Source of the DNA: Tieghemiomyces parasiticus
Lineage: Eukaryota; Kickxellomycota; Dimargaritomycetes; Dimargaritales; Dimargaritaceae
Assembly (NCBI GenBank): GCA_027575765.1
Contig: JANBPT010000061.1
Location: forward strand, 23,135 to 87,134
Reading direction: 5' to 3'
Length of the DNA stretch: 64,000 bases
Below, piece after piece: positions 23,654 through 35,071 of this stretch (positions are counted from its first letter, which is position 1; every line of letters begins with the position of its first letter). Under the pieces are notes generated by a model, which searched no databases, had not been told where the DNA came from, and saw nothing but the letters and a program-made list of their open reading frames with translations. The translations under genes and the position numbers were made by a program.

Positions 23654-25735
23654 CTAGTAGCTGCGGCCAAACAGGGCGTACCGCTTGGCCAACTCCCCAC
23701 AGGCGACGCACTTGGTCTCACCGGGGACCAACTTGGGTTCGGTGGGCTGGTCGAACGGGATGCAGAGCGACTTGGCACCCATGGAGGGGGCCTTCTCGTC
23801 CTCGGGTTCGTCGGTATCGGTGGTTGTCCGGGCCGACCGGTCCTTAATATCATCTTCACAGGCGGTCCGTTCGCACCATGGGATGAGCACCACGCACTTG
23901 CGGTTCAGGGCCGGCACGAAATCCTCCCACTGCGTCACCGTCTTGGTGGACGCTTGACGTGCCGCCTTGGCCCGCTGCAACATGTCGGCCTGGATCGTTT
24001 CGAGTAGGCTCGGGAGCTCCGTGGGCAGGTCGGCCACGGCGATCGAGCGCTTGGCCCCCGTGTCACGGCGCACCGACATGGTCGACGCATTCTTAAGGTC
24101 GTTGGGTCCTACCTCCAGACGGAGCGGGACGCCGCGGAGTTCCCAGTGGTTGAACTTGTACCCCGGGGTGTAGTTCTCGCGGAGATCGGCCTTGGCCCGA
24201 ACGCCTGCCCGGGTCAGGGTAGCCACCACCTTCTTGACGCCCTCCTCAACCGCCGCGCGGTCCGCCGCCGTAGACTTGACCGTCAAGCCGCACGGGATGA
24301 CCACCGCCTGAATCTGGGCTACCCGGGGCGGCATGACCAGGCCCTTATCGTCGCCGTGCACCATCACCATCACACCAATGACGCGGGTGGACAGACCCCA
24401 TGAGTTTTGCCACACGTGCAGCTTCTGCGCCTCGCCGCCCTCGGTACCACGGTCCTCATTGCCTGCCGCGGGGTCCTCCACCACCACGTTGAACATCTTG
24501 GAAAAGTTCTGCCCCAGGTGGTGGCTGGTACCGCCCTGGATACCGCGTCCGGTGGCCGGGATGAACCCCTCGACGGTGGTAGTGTACTGGCCGCCGGCGA
24601 ATTTTTCCTTCTCCGACTTCATACCGGGCACCACGGGCACGGCGAGCAGTTCCTCATAGACCCGGCGGTACAGGTCCAAAATCTCGAGGACCTCCTCGGC
24701 GGCGCCCTCGTGCGTCAGGTGGGCGGTGTGGCCCTCCTGCCACAAGAACTCGCGGGTCCGGATGAACGGCATCGGGTGCTTAAACTCCCAGCGGACCACG
24801 TTGCACCACTGGTTGATGCGCAGCGGCAGGTCACGGTGGCTCCGGATCCACTTGGCAAAGTACGGATACATAACCGTCTCCGAGGTGGGGCGCACGGCAA
24901 TGGGTTCCTCGAGGTCAGACGACCCGGCCTTGGTGACCCAGGCCACCTCCGGTGCGAATCCTTCAATGTGGTCCTTCTCACGGTCAAGCACCTTGCTGGA
25001 CACGAACATGGGGAAGTACGTATCATCGATGCCCATCTGCTCGATGCCATCGCCAAAGAACCGCTGGACCATCTTCCACACGAAGTAGGCCCACGGGCGG
25101 ATAATGTAGCAGCCACTGACGTCGTAGTAGTCGAGCATCTCGCTACGCACGAGCACCTGCTGGTACCACTTGGAAAAGTCGGCGTCTTTGCTGACCTCCA
25201 CACCGAGTTGGGCGCTACCCACCACCGCTTCGGGTTTGGGCTTGGGAGCGGCGGCGGCGGCCTTCTTGGCGGCCGGGGCGGCCGATGCCTTGGCCGGGCC
25301 GGGCGCGGCCGCGGGAGCCATGGTACTGAAATCAACCTCCTTGTATGCCAGAGGCAGGTTCCGGAAAAATTCCAGCAGGGCTGGGGCCGTGCTCAGGACC
25401 GGGGCAGTGAACCCCGGGGCGTTGAAGGAGAGCGGGGTTTCCGATGTCGAAAGCTTGGCCACGGCGGCGTCGAGCACCAAAATCACGTTGGCCAGCTGGT
25501 CCTTGGGCGTGTTGCCCAGGACGAATGGGGAGACTTCGTCCTTGTTAACCTGGAAGAATGACTGAAGAAGATCCTCATTGGCGAACCGCATTTCTTTGAG
25601 GTTCAAGTGCTTGGCTAGAGCGGTGAGGTTGGTCGAGGTCTCGTCGAGTGCCACGATCATCACCGGAGTGACGGCGGCCGACTTGGCCGTCTTAGGCTTA
25701 AGCACTAAAGTCTTGACGGTAAGCGGGGTAGCCAT
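23654..25735 (-). CDS. Prolyl-tRNA synthetase, eukaryote/archaeal type, with N-terminal YbaK-like domain
   Basis: Intronless, 693 residues, cytosolic; attaches proline to tRNA-Pro using ATP. Residues about 20-125 resemble the YbaK/ProX editing fold found at the N-terminus of fungal enzymes. An Ala/Lys/Pro-rich linker (about 138-172) leads to the class II catalytic core. The core shows YIIRPWAYFVW (motif 1 region), VRPTSETVMYPYF, RTREFLWQEGHTAH (motif 2) and GGTSHHLGQNFSKMF, with motif 3 around GVMVMVHGDDKGLVMPP. An anticodon-binding domain follows, then the C-terminal zinc-type domain with CERTACEDDIKDRSA and CVACGELAKRYALFGRSY, which ends in the tyrosine usual for this class. The start ATG at 25735 is the first in frame. 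Its length matches yeast-type enzymes. No sign of disruption. Confidence 0.95.
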   Translation of the reverse strand: MATPLTVKTLVLKPKTAKSAAVTPVMIVALDETSTNLTALAKHLNLKEMRFANEDLLQSFFQVNKDEVSPFVLGNTPKDQLANVILVLDAAVAKLSTSETPLSFNAPGFTAPVLSTAPALLEFFRNLPLAYKEVDFSTMAPAAAPGPAKASAAPAAKKAAAAAPKPKPEAVVGSAQLGVEVSKDADFSKWYQQVLVRSEMLDYYDVSGCYIIRPWAYFVWKMVQRFFGDGIEQMGIDDTYFPMFVSSKVLDREKDHIEGFAPEVAWVTKAGSSDLEEPIAVRPTSETVMYPYFAKWIRSHRDLPLRINQWCNVVRWEFKHPMPFIRTREFLWQEGHTAHLTHEGAAEEVLEILDLYRRVYEELLAVPVVPGMKSEKEKFAGGQYTTTVEGFIPATGRGIQGGTSHHLGQNFSKMFNVVVEDPAAGNEDRGTEGGEAQKLHVWQNSWGLSTRVIGVMVMVHGDDKGLVMPPRVAQIQAVVIPCGLTVKSTAADRAAVEEGVKKVVATLTRAGVRAKADLRENYTPGYKFNHWELRGVPLRLEVGPNDLKNASTMSVRRDTGAKRSIAVADLPTELPSLLETIQADMLQRAKAARQASTKTVTQWEDFVPALNRKCVVLIPWCERTACEDDIKDRSARTTTDTDEPEDEKAPSMGAKSLCIPFDQPTEPKLVPGETKCVACGELAKRYALFGRSY

Positions 25736-27322
25736 GGGGGATAGAAACGGTCGAGCAATATGATGGTACAGCGATGAATCCGGTCGGGGATGGGGCGATG
25801 AGAAGGAGATATGAAACGGGGAGGGGATGGTTTATTACACGGGCCTCTGAGGGGAGGGGATTTAGACCACCTTCTTGGGGAAGTCGTACAGATGAGTCGA
25901 CCTGAGGCCGAAAAAAAAACCAGCTGAAGCCGATCGGAGCCTAGCCTATATGAAAAATATCTCCCTGTGGGGGGAAAAATTTAGATTCTAGCTGTGGAAT
26001 AGTGACTGTTTAATGGTGGTGGAGGATGGAAGTGATAGGACCAGACGATGACAAGTTTGTGGGGGGTGATGTGCCGGGGTGCGGAGTTATTGTGGTAAGT
26101 CCGACTGCCGACTGAGGTGATGGGTCCAAGGTCTGGTGGGTGGAAGAGATGGGAGCGTACAATTCAAGTGAACATGGGATGGACCTCAAACTGACGGAGG
26201 GTTCAAAAGGCTTCGAGCAAAAGCATTGGTTGGATAGCAGAACAGATGAGTCACCCTCAAAAAATAACGGCCGGCGTACACTCTGACCCCACCACATCTT
26301 CCAGTAGCTTAGCGAGCACTTAATTCGCTTCGATCATTATCATATCGGAGGTCCCGTGGGCCCGGCGGTCGTCCGGGGCGGGTTAAAGTCCCCTGTGAGG
26401 GAGGAGACGGAGTCGGCTACGAGGTTAGGGGGGGGGGGAAGCAATGCCCACGGGCCGTTCTTATGGGTTCATTAGGGTCATACTGGGCGGGCCCGCGACC
26501 GCAGTGTGGTGAATGTAAGTATGAACGGCCCTATACGCGCTAACTGGATTAAGTTGTCAGTTAGACGTTGGGAAGGCCTTAAGGATACTAGCCGCGAACG
26601 GCCCCGAGATGAAGACGAATAAATGTTGCATTGGGAGCGTCGAGGGTCAGTGCAAAGGAGGTCTACGGTTAGGTGGGTAGAAATCAGATGAAATTAGACA
26701 GTTAATAATAATAGTAATAATCAACCAGGACAAGGCAGTAACAGGGTGGGCGTAGAAATAATATAGTCGTAATCCAGGGGAGACCTGTGTGACACAGGGT
26801 GGCAGGCACGGATTATTGAGGGCATGACCATCAGTTGAAGGGCAGTTAGGTCTACTCGTAATTTGTGGCCTGGTAAAGAGGGGTGATGGCCAAGGGCGAT
26901 ATGTAAAGGTGGTACGTTGGTTGCGTATAAGGGGCCCTCGGAGGTCAATCATACCTATAGGAGGATCAGGGGCGAGCTATATCGGCAGTAGCTTTGCTCC
27001 GGAGCCTTCAGCTCGCCACATTGTTACATTCGAAATTTTGTGCTCTCTGTCGTATTACGGCGGTTCCTTTTATTAGTCACAGGTGTACCTCGCTCTCCTC
27101 GATCTCCAATAGCACCATGGTTTGTTTCTTTGATATAATTATTGGCCTGATAGAATAAAATCAATCCGGATTCTATTATGACGTCTGATATGATGGATGA
27201 CCTAACAGCGCCAGCGGATTCGTTGGGCTGAGAAGCTAAGGGCTACGGATGCGCGTACCTTTCCAGAACAAGGGAGGTGGTGGTGGTGATTATGGGTACA
27301 TTGCAACCAGCTAGGTCGTGTT
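25736..27322. other. Intergenic, no supported gene
   Basis: Leader/promoter of the synthetase at the left and 3' flank of the phosphopantetheinyl transferase at the right. Contains a G11 run at 26428..26438. Short frames on both strands are not recognisable. Confidence 0.5.
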
Positions 27323-28634
27323 TTATAGTCTGGGCGCTGCCGGCAACCAACCAAGCAGCCCTTGCAGGCTGAGGATGGTGAATTCGGGCGCGGCCTCGGT
27401 GAGCCTCCCTCCCATCGTGGGTTCTATGCTGTACGCCACAGCCACCGGGTGGCGGTGGTCGACGTGGTACAGTTCAAAGTACCAGTCAGCCTGCGGTACG
27501 CCATCCAGGTGGACGCTGATGTCCGTAAAAGGTTTCTGTGGGAGTGAGTGTAACGGGATCGTTAAGGGGAGGGTAATACGCATAGTAATGGCTTAAGTCA
27601 GCTGATACCTTACTCGTTCAGAGGACCCAGGTTATAAAGGATACCGATGGGTTAGTTGGAAACCGGTAGTGGTGTACCAACCAATTCTTTTCCAAGCTCG
27701 TCCAAGGGTTACTTACGTTAATGGCAATTGTATCGGCCTGCGAATAATCCTCGACAGCGGGCACGCCATGGAACTCGATCCGTTGCAGGTCCAAATTGAG
27801 TCCAACCCCCTTGGCCTTGACAAAGCTCTCCTTGAGTCCCCAGTAGCGGTGAAACTGGGCCAGTCGGTCGTCGTCACGCGGGGACTGGCGAATCCAACGC
27901 CACTCGGTGGGCGTAAACTGACCGGTCATCCAGCCCAGGTAGGCAGTCACCGTCTCGGATTCACGAGGAGGCTCAATGTCCGTCACGTCGATCCCCAGAG
28001 CGGTTACTGTACCAGCGGTGAATACCACCCAGTCCCCATGGTGGGACAGGTTGAAGTGCAAGTTGGATGGGACGGTGCGGCCACTCCGGGATCCGGCGTG
28101 TTGCTGGTAGTGTTGGAGGTCGAATTCAGGCTTATTGTGGGCGGACCGCGTGAGCCTAATGTCCCACCAAGAGAGTGCTGGCGGTGAAGGGGGCGGAGTC
28201 GGGCGGGCTGGCTCTGAAGATAATGCCTTGACATCCCCCGTGTCGTCCAGTTGACCGCTAAGGAAACGATAGAGAAAGGTCCGCATCAGTATCCGGCCGA
28301 GGAGGGCGCGGTGGCGGTCTTTCTCAAACATGAATTGGCGGATACGGGCACGTTCCTCGGGCTGTACGAAAGGCACCAGTCGCTCGGTCAGCTGGCAGGG
28401 AAAGTCGTATAAAAAACATGGCGTAGGTGATAAGGAGGAACGTGTAAATAAGGGACACGGCGCTAGGTATGCTATTGGCGCCAGTGTCTGGCCCGCAGGC
28501 TAAGCGGGGTCGTCAGGTAACGTGGGAACTACTCTATCCGATTCCGCCCTTACCTCGGCGTCAACACCTGGCTGGGTGATGTTGATCGCCCACCGCACCA
28601 AGATTCGCGGTGGGGAGGGAGTCGAGGCCGTCAT
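27323..28634 (-). CDS. 4'-phosphopantetheinyl transferase, Sfp/Lys5 type
   Basis: Three exons on the minus strand: 28634..28554, 28391..27717 and 27535..27323, all joined in phase 0, giving 322 residues and a TAA stop. The enzyme moves the phosphopantetheine arm of CoA onto the serine of carrier domains (NRPS T domains, PKS ACPs, alpha-aminoadipate reductase). Exon 1 encodes MTASTPSPPRILVRWAIN, matching the RWAxN start of the family. Exon 2 has FVQPEERARIRQFMF, RALLGRILMR, NLSHHGDW, LGIDVTDIEPP (Mg-binding aspartates) and WGLKESFVKAKGVGL, the signature WxxKES..K..G. Exon 3 gives WYFELYHVDHRHPVAVAYS. It is the obvious activating enzyme for the NRPS starting 23 kb to its right, although fungi normally keep one such enzyme for all targets. 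Confidence 0.92.
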
Positions 28635-30761
28635 GGCGTATACTTCTTGAGGGGTGGGGAATGCGTAAAGTGGGGGAATGTCGGAGGTTGTGAAAGGCCA
28701 CGCTGGCCGGAAGGACTCGGCAGGTAGGTCACGCTAAGACCGCACAGAAATAATGGTTCGTCTGAGATAGGTAAGGGCGCAGGCCAGTAAAGTAGGACTA
28801 GACGGCGTTGGCGGATAAAAGGCGAGTTCGAATGGATAGGGTACAAGCCGCCTGACTATTACCCGATGATCGGGCTTTGGAAATAGCCCACCCTCCCCAC
28901 ACGGGGGGTCGCCCTAACCTCCACCTGAGGCTCCTCCTACTTTTCCGCTACAACGACCGTTCCCAGTTCCTCCTGGCGGGTTCCGGAGGAGCTAAAATTA
29001 ACCCAACAGGGGAAGGAGAGGGTCGGCCCCTGGGTCAGTCAGCCCCCCGTCCTCCCCCTCCCCGGCACCACCGTTCTCGGGTATGGCTGGGCCTTCATGG
29101 CGTCACCCATGGCTAAGCCATCGGCGGCGGAACATATATATGGCGGCAGGGACGTTGGTCAATGAAGGAAATGCCACGGGGTAAATAGAAGGCAGGAGCG
29201 ATGCCCCTACATTGGCCCGGGTCGAGATTATATTCTCCAGGGACCTTCACCCTCGCCATCTCATTTCCTGCCTGCCTGACGAACGGGCGTACAGTTTGAT
29301 CCTATCGGACGCCCCACCCTGGTCTCTGGACTGCGTGGTCGTTGATCCAAAGCTTGGAATCGGCCCGATTAGTGCACCTGGGACACTACAGTGGTGTCTA
29401 GACGGTACGCCAGAGCCCTCCGACACTTGTACTTTAGCGGTGCCCACAACTAGGCAATGCTAAAGACCAAGGGGTTATCTGATAAAGTATCAATACTCGC
29501 AGCGGTGGATGGCCTGTAACTGAAACGTACCACTCTCCCAGTGCTTAATCGGTTGGGTTCTACCTCCTATAGATTGAGTATCTAACTGGCTGCAATGCCT
29601 ATCCCTGTCCCACATGCCGCGCACCATTCGTATGCAGGGAGGTTAGGTATACGAGCCCAGCTGTCGCCACCATTTGCCCCAGGGGTCCTCCTGCTGTGGC
29701 TGCATGTTATGATAACCATGCCCTAACGTTTCTGACCACGATAGCATAGGGTTGAAAAATACTGTCACCGCACACCATTCCTGGTATATGAGGGATGATT
29801 TACAGAAGGCGTGGCGGATCTGTCGGAATAAAATTATACCAAGCAAGGGGTGGATTTACAAGAGGCCCTAAGTATAATTTCTGGGCTGTCTGACCTTTTA
29901 GCAAGCTAGTACCAACTAGAGCATAAGGGACTGACGATGAGTAGACGGAAGCCGGAAGGCTGTGAGGGGAAGGGGTTGATCATTGCCACCCTATTTTGCA
30001 TCTCACCCCTAGTTGCGCCTTCCCATCCCCCACCGCCGCCACTGCCGCCATGAATGTCCATTACAGATAGATCGTCCCAGACATTCAAATTTTCCTATTG
30101 CGGAGACGACGCTGGCGGAGGAGAAGCCGCTACCTTCACCTTAGTTCTTCCCCTCTTCTAGACTGGACTCGTATCGCCACCTTCAACATCTCTCCGTACA
30201 GGACCGTCAGCATTCAGAGATCAACTGGTGAAGGCTTGTGGCCAACTGCATATTGGTCTTGTGGGGGGGGGGCTCGGACACTGCCCAGATGGAAGAGACT
30301 ATCCTATAGGAAGTAAGATCACAAGGCACTTTCCGTAAGCTGTCAACTCCGTCGATAACTACTTTCCAGTTGATTATAGCCTCCAGTCCGCGAGGGAGAG
30401 GGAAACCGAGATACCAGGGGAAAGTTCCGGATGGTGGCTCAAAGGGCAGTGCACTTCCGAAGCCAAATGATTACGTCGGTCATCTTCAACCTAAGACGAG
30501 TTTAAAATCTGAAAAGTCAAGCTGAGCCGAGACAACAAGCAGCTAGAAGAAAGCGGGAAGGAAGGCGATTCACATGAGTTACAGCCCCCACTTAAACATA
30601 TATAAGGTCTTTGGGCCGTCTCATTGCCAAGTATATCACGTCACCAGTTCAAGTCGCCAACTTCCAGCACCACCTAGCCTACCTTGCCTGAACGATACAG
30701 ACTATACTCATCGGTATCTTCCTTTCCTTCAAGGGGCTGTCATTTTTTACATCTTCTTACC
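28635..30761. other. Intergenic between divergent genes, no supported gene
   Basis: The promoters of the minus-strand phosphopantetheinyl transferase and the plus-strand ubiquitin-like gene must lie here. A G10 run sits at 30263..30272. A frame of 83 codons at 29212 was inspected and not recognised. Confidence 0.5.
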
Positions 30762-31294
30762 ATGGTCTCTTTCGACATTTACGATACGACAGACCACTGC
30801 GTCTACGGCTACCATAGTTAGTAAGTCATTTCCGCCCACTGGTATTGATTAGCCAGCGTGCCTCGCGGACCAGGGTTAGTACAATGGTCGCTCAAGCCAC
30901 TCACCTATCCGCCACTGGATTTCTTCAACCATCTTCCCTATACACACCCCTCTTTCCTCTACCATCAGCCAAAACGAGTCCATCGAAGAAGTCAAGGCGG
31001 CCATGCGCAGGGATGTGCCCATCGACTGTGAGGATATTCATTTGTACCGGGGGTAAGTAACTAAAAGAAGCCTAGAAACTGCATCCCGATGTTTATAGGC
31101 CGTCTCCAGGCTGGTGGAGCTACTGTCTTGTTGAGGCAAGGTCGGCACTAACCCCCCCCCCCATGTTTGCACCACCTATCCTACACGATAAAATTTACAC
31201 CATCTCATCCTTCAGTGGCCAAGAATTGCCCGACGACCAGACTGTCAGCGAGTGTCAAATCGAGGATTGGTCCGAAATCACTATGCGCTACTAA
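30762..31294 (+). CDS. 73-residue ubiquitin-like protein, no C-terminal diglycine
   Basis: Three short exons, 30762..30820, 30969..31052 and 31216..31294, with GTAAGT donors at both introns and CAG acceptors. The phases fit and the frame ends at TAA. The product starts MVSFDIYDTTDHC, continues NESIEEVKAAMRRDV and CEDIHLYRGGQELPDDQTVSEC, and ends EITMRY. Laid against ubiquitin, the IENVK helix, the LIFAGKQLEDGRTLSD segment and the last strand all match, with one residue of length difference. It therefore looks like a complete beta-grasp fold. The protein stops at the last strand, so it lacks the flexible tail and GG needed for conjugation. An elongin-B-like or other scaffold-type ubiquitin fold is the closest idea; it does not look like Hub1, despite the same length. 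A poly(A) signal lies at 31480. Confidence 0.72.
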
Positions 31295-31667
31295 TGATCT
31301 GGAATCTCTGTATCGTAATTCCATTTTTGGGGGGATAAGTACACAAACACTCAGCCCTTGCAGCTCCTAAACCAAAACCTCGTACCGTAGATTAGACTGG
31401 TGCATTTCTTCGCTCACTTCCTGTATACTACATCATAGTTCCTTCCTTATTATCCTAGAAACCGACCCCGGTCTGTTAAAATAAAAATTCGCCTGGGGAG
31501 AAACGGTACTCTCGCTAAAAACAACTACTACTAGGTGGGCAACTCAAGGCAAAAAAATAACAGCTCCTCAGGAGTGTCGTATGGGACCACATTATATCGT
31601 ATTTAATATTGCAAAATAGAGCCACTCCTCCAGCACCCATCATACACGTATGCCACTTTTACCTTCA
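31295..31667. other. Intergenic between tail-to-tail genes
   Basis: 3' flanks only; AATAAA at 31480..31485 suits the plus-strand ubiquitin-like gene. Confidence 0.55.
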
Positions 31668-34600
31668 CTACTGGCTACGTACTTGAAACAACTGGATGGC
31701 GGTCCCATTCCACAGTCCGAGCGGGGCCGTCCCGGCAACGTAAATACGGCTCCAAAGCAACCCGCGGTACCAAGCCGATAGCGGATTCGACCACCGCAGG
31801 TGCCGAACGGCAATAGGGGGCGCTTCAGGTGCCGTTGCGCCCGTCTCCGGGTCGGCTGATAGATTTGGGATCCGCTGGCGGAAAGCCTGCGAGCGGAGGA
31901 TAGCGAGAACTTGCGCGTCGGACTGTAACGAATTGCTGGCCAGTTGTTCTTCAACGTACGGTACCGTCGCGTCCAGCAGGGTGATGAGCGCCGCAAGGGG
32001 CAGTTTAGGGTACCAACTTTGGAACCACTCGGCGGTCGGTTGAAACGACCGACCATCCATTCCCGGGGTAGCTTGGGGCTCTAGGGAGGACGCGCTGGGC
32101 CGATGAAGTGTGGGTGAGTCAGTACGCTCGGATGGCGGGAGGGGGGAGGCTAGCGAAGACGGCTGTTCACTGCCGCCCTCGGGCAGTTTACCACGGGCTT
32201 TATCGGATAGGTGGGCGAGCGTCCGCTGCTCGCGGACCTGGCTGGCCTCGCGGAACTCCACTAGGCCAGTGTCAAAGTCGAACCCGGCGAGTTTACGCAC
32301 GGCGTCGTTGGCACGAATAAGCGCGTACAGGAACTGCATATTAGACGGCAACTGGTAGTAAATCAGGTAGTTAATGGTCTCAAGTGTGAACAGAAGGAGC
32401 CGGTAGTTGCCCTCGCCAGCCAGAAAGAACGCTGGGGACGCAAATATGACCAACAGCCGCACCAGTTTGTCGCTCGCGAATCCTGACAGATGCTCAAGGT
32501 ACGGGGCGATGTTACGTAGTACAATCAGCATGGTGGGGTGTAAGGCCACGTGGAGCTTCTTGGTAGTCGTGATCAGACTATAGAAGGCGTAGATGAGGGC
32601 ATCGGCATAGGTCACCTGGGCCGCTGGGATGCGCATTGCTGTAGGGAGCACCGACTGGTCGAAGGTGCCGTTAAGGCGCTCGCCGCACCGTGGCTCCTCC
32701 GAGAACACGTGGAGCAGAAACACGGCCATCCGGACCTGGCCGATAAACAGTGGGTCGGCCTTATTGTCCCAGGCGAAGAAGGTGATGGCTCCAAAAATGG
32801 GGAGGAACTCCTCGCTATCAATCAGAAACGTGGTGAATTTCTGGAGGTGGGAAGCGGCGAAGGAGAGGAGAAGGGTAGGCCGAAGGTAATAAGGGAAAGT
32901 TGATCGGGAAGGGTAGGCGAGGAATTGAACCAGGAATTAGTGGAAGCTACGAAGGACGGCAGATCTTGTCTAGGGATGTGACGGGAGGAATGCCGTGGGG
33001 AATACACCGACGAGACAGTGAAGGCAGTGTAGTGGCCATGCCGATGCCAACCCCCTCCAGCTCATAAGAAGCGTGGACCCCGAACTCATCAGCATTAGTT
33101 CCCATAACCTACCATGTTAACGCGCAATAGGGTCCACAAAAACATCATGGTCTCCTGGATAATCGTGTGCTGGGCGCGGTTACCGAGCTGGAAATACGAA
33201 GCCCGGTTGCGCATGAGCTGACCAAGGATGCGGCCAATATTGCTGGCAAGGAAGGCAAAGTCGCCGTTGCGGTGGAGCCGGGCGACGTAGCCGTAAAAGA
33301 GGTTGACGTCACCGACGGTGGTGAGAGGGATGGCGTGCAAGCCGGAAGGCGTAGCGGCGTCGGAGCCGCGACGACTCTCCGGTGAGCTGGACGACTCTGT
33401 AATCTTGGCGTCATTCGCCAGACGATCTGCATTTCCATTGTCTGCTGACGCGCTGAAACCGTTACGACGTTCGGCCACGTTGAAAAGGATCAAGAGAGTC
33501 TGCAGGCAGTACACTGCAAGAAGGTCGTGCGGGTCATGGGCGGGCTTCATTTTGTAAGGAATCCCCCAGCCGACCGACTTGTACTTCATGGCCGTGTTGA
33601 TGAGACTGCAGAGCAGGGTCAGTACCACCTTTTTATCCGGGTGGTAGGCTAGGCACGCCAAGGCCGGGTTGGCCTGCGTGAGGATCTCGCCTGGGGGTGT
33701 GTACATGGCCTGCGAGAGGAGGCAGAGAAGAAGGCGAGTTACTTCCAAACGGTGAAATACGTGCTCCTTGCTTGTGGGCACCAACTGGGTCTGGCCGATC
33801 CCTGATTCCCAAATGTAAAAATTGGTGCGCGCTGGGGGGTCACTGGCAGCACGTGGCACCGTAAAGTCAGCGAGGAAGAGCAGGTCCAACACGGTATAGA
33901 CCAGCCGTTCGCCAAAGGTCTTGGCGCTCTGTCCAGATGGGAGAGAAAGAGTGTGTGTGAAGGTGGGTCGGAATACAAGGAAATTGAAGGGGAGGGACGG
34001 TATTAGTCTTAGGGGGAGTATTGGAATATGTGGATTACTTGGGAGTTGATGAAAAACGAGGGGTATCGTTGGACATCTTGTAAATATCCTCATTCTTCGG
34101 GGAGGGGGAAAACTTGGACCATTCACAATGACGGAACGGATGATGAAGAGGGATGAACCTACCTTTCCACGTAACGTCCAGAACAGGTCTTCAGCGATGG
34201 GTGGGGGCGGAGTTTCACCAGTTTCCGTGTCGGCTTTACGAGGCTCAAAGGTAAAAGGGATGAACCGCGTCAGCAAGCGGATACAGTTAAGTAGCTGTTT
34301 GGTCGTCGCCTGGACGACCTGGGGCGTGGGCGGGACCGCTGGGGTGCCGCTACCTAGTTCCGAGGAGGCCGCCGGCGCCGTATCAGCTGCTGGGGGTGTG
34401 AAGACCGGGGACATCTTGATTATTGCGATACGTTCGTAGAGCTTATCGAAGAGGAGATAGAAGTTCTCCGGGGCCTGGTCGCGAATACGCCGAATATCTT
34501 GCGCAGTAAAGAGAGAAAAGATGTCGTCGGCACTGTCGGGGACATTCCAGAGCTGGTGGATGGGTATGGGGTTATAGTTGTAGGGGCGTGTGGAGGTTAG

Positions 34601-35071
34601 TAAGTGAAGGGGGAGGGGTCAGTATCGTATTGGGGAGGCGGGGCTTATGGCAAAGGCGCTTAAGATAGGGTATTGCAGTCCCAGTGTTAAGTCAAACGAT
34701 TGCGTTACAGCCTCCAACGGGCTATGGTAAACCCTAGTGCGACCCTTCGGTGACTTACGCTCATCCAGTACTCGTCCGTTGAAGCTAAATTCTATCGGGT
34801 GTGTCGGGGAGGGGCAGCACAATGATGGTACATGTAAAGTTAGAAGGTCAGCTCTTCGGGGACGGTGGAGCGCCGTGGCTCCAATAGCCACCTTCTGCTC
34901 GGCTCTTTTACTATCGTTTTGGGGGCGGGCACCACGAAAGCGCACTTCAACTAGGAATTGAACCACTGCGCACAGCGCTTCCATTTCCGCCCGAGGTACT
35001 TCACTTACCCGATCCTGCGAAAGGCGGAAAATGCCTTTGCGAAAGGCAATTTTGCTGTCAGTGGCACCCAT
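31668..35071 (-). CDS. hid1: HID1-family Golgi trafficking protein
   Basis: Five exons: 35071..35009, 34791..34759, 34552..34163, 33928..33113 and 32840..31668, every junction in phase 0, giving 824 residues ending in TAG. HID1/Hid1 proteins sit on the trans-Golgi and act in vesicle and dense-core cargo sorting. The start MGATDSKIAFRKGIF has the Gly2 and Ser6 pattern for N-myristoylation seen in the family. The 33-base exon 2 gives NLASTDEYWMS, joined to LWNVPDSADDIFSLF, the conserved Hid1 N-terminus. Further family blocks are LNCIRLLTRFIPFTFE, ERLVYTVLDLLFLADFTV, CSLINTAMKY, ETMMFLWTLLRVN, FFAWDNKADPLFIGQVR and TLETINYLIYYQLPSN. The end, APPIAVRHLRWSNPLSAWYRG through IQLFQVRSQ, matches the family C-terminus. 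The tiny exon 2 was chosen because an alternative acceptor breaks phase. Confidence 0.9.

Noticed and set aside
24407..25561. 384-codon frame antisense to prolyl-tRNA synthetase
   Set aside because: Antisense shadow of a conserved GC-rich coding sequence; no independent protein features.
30853..30874. A 22-base extra exon in the ubiquitin-like gene
   Set aside because: Phase allows it only with weaker donors, and it would insert residues into the beta1-beta2/helix spacing that otherwise matches ubiquitin.
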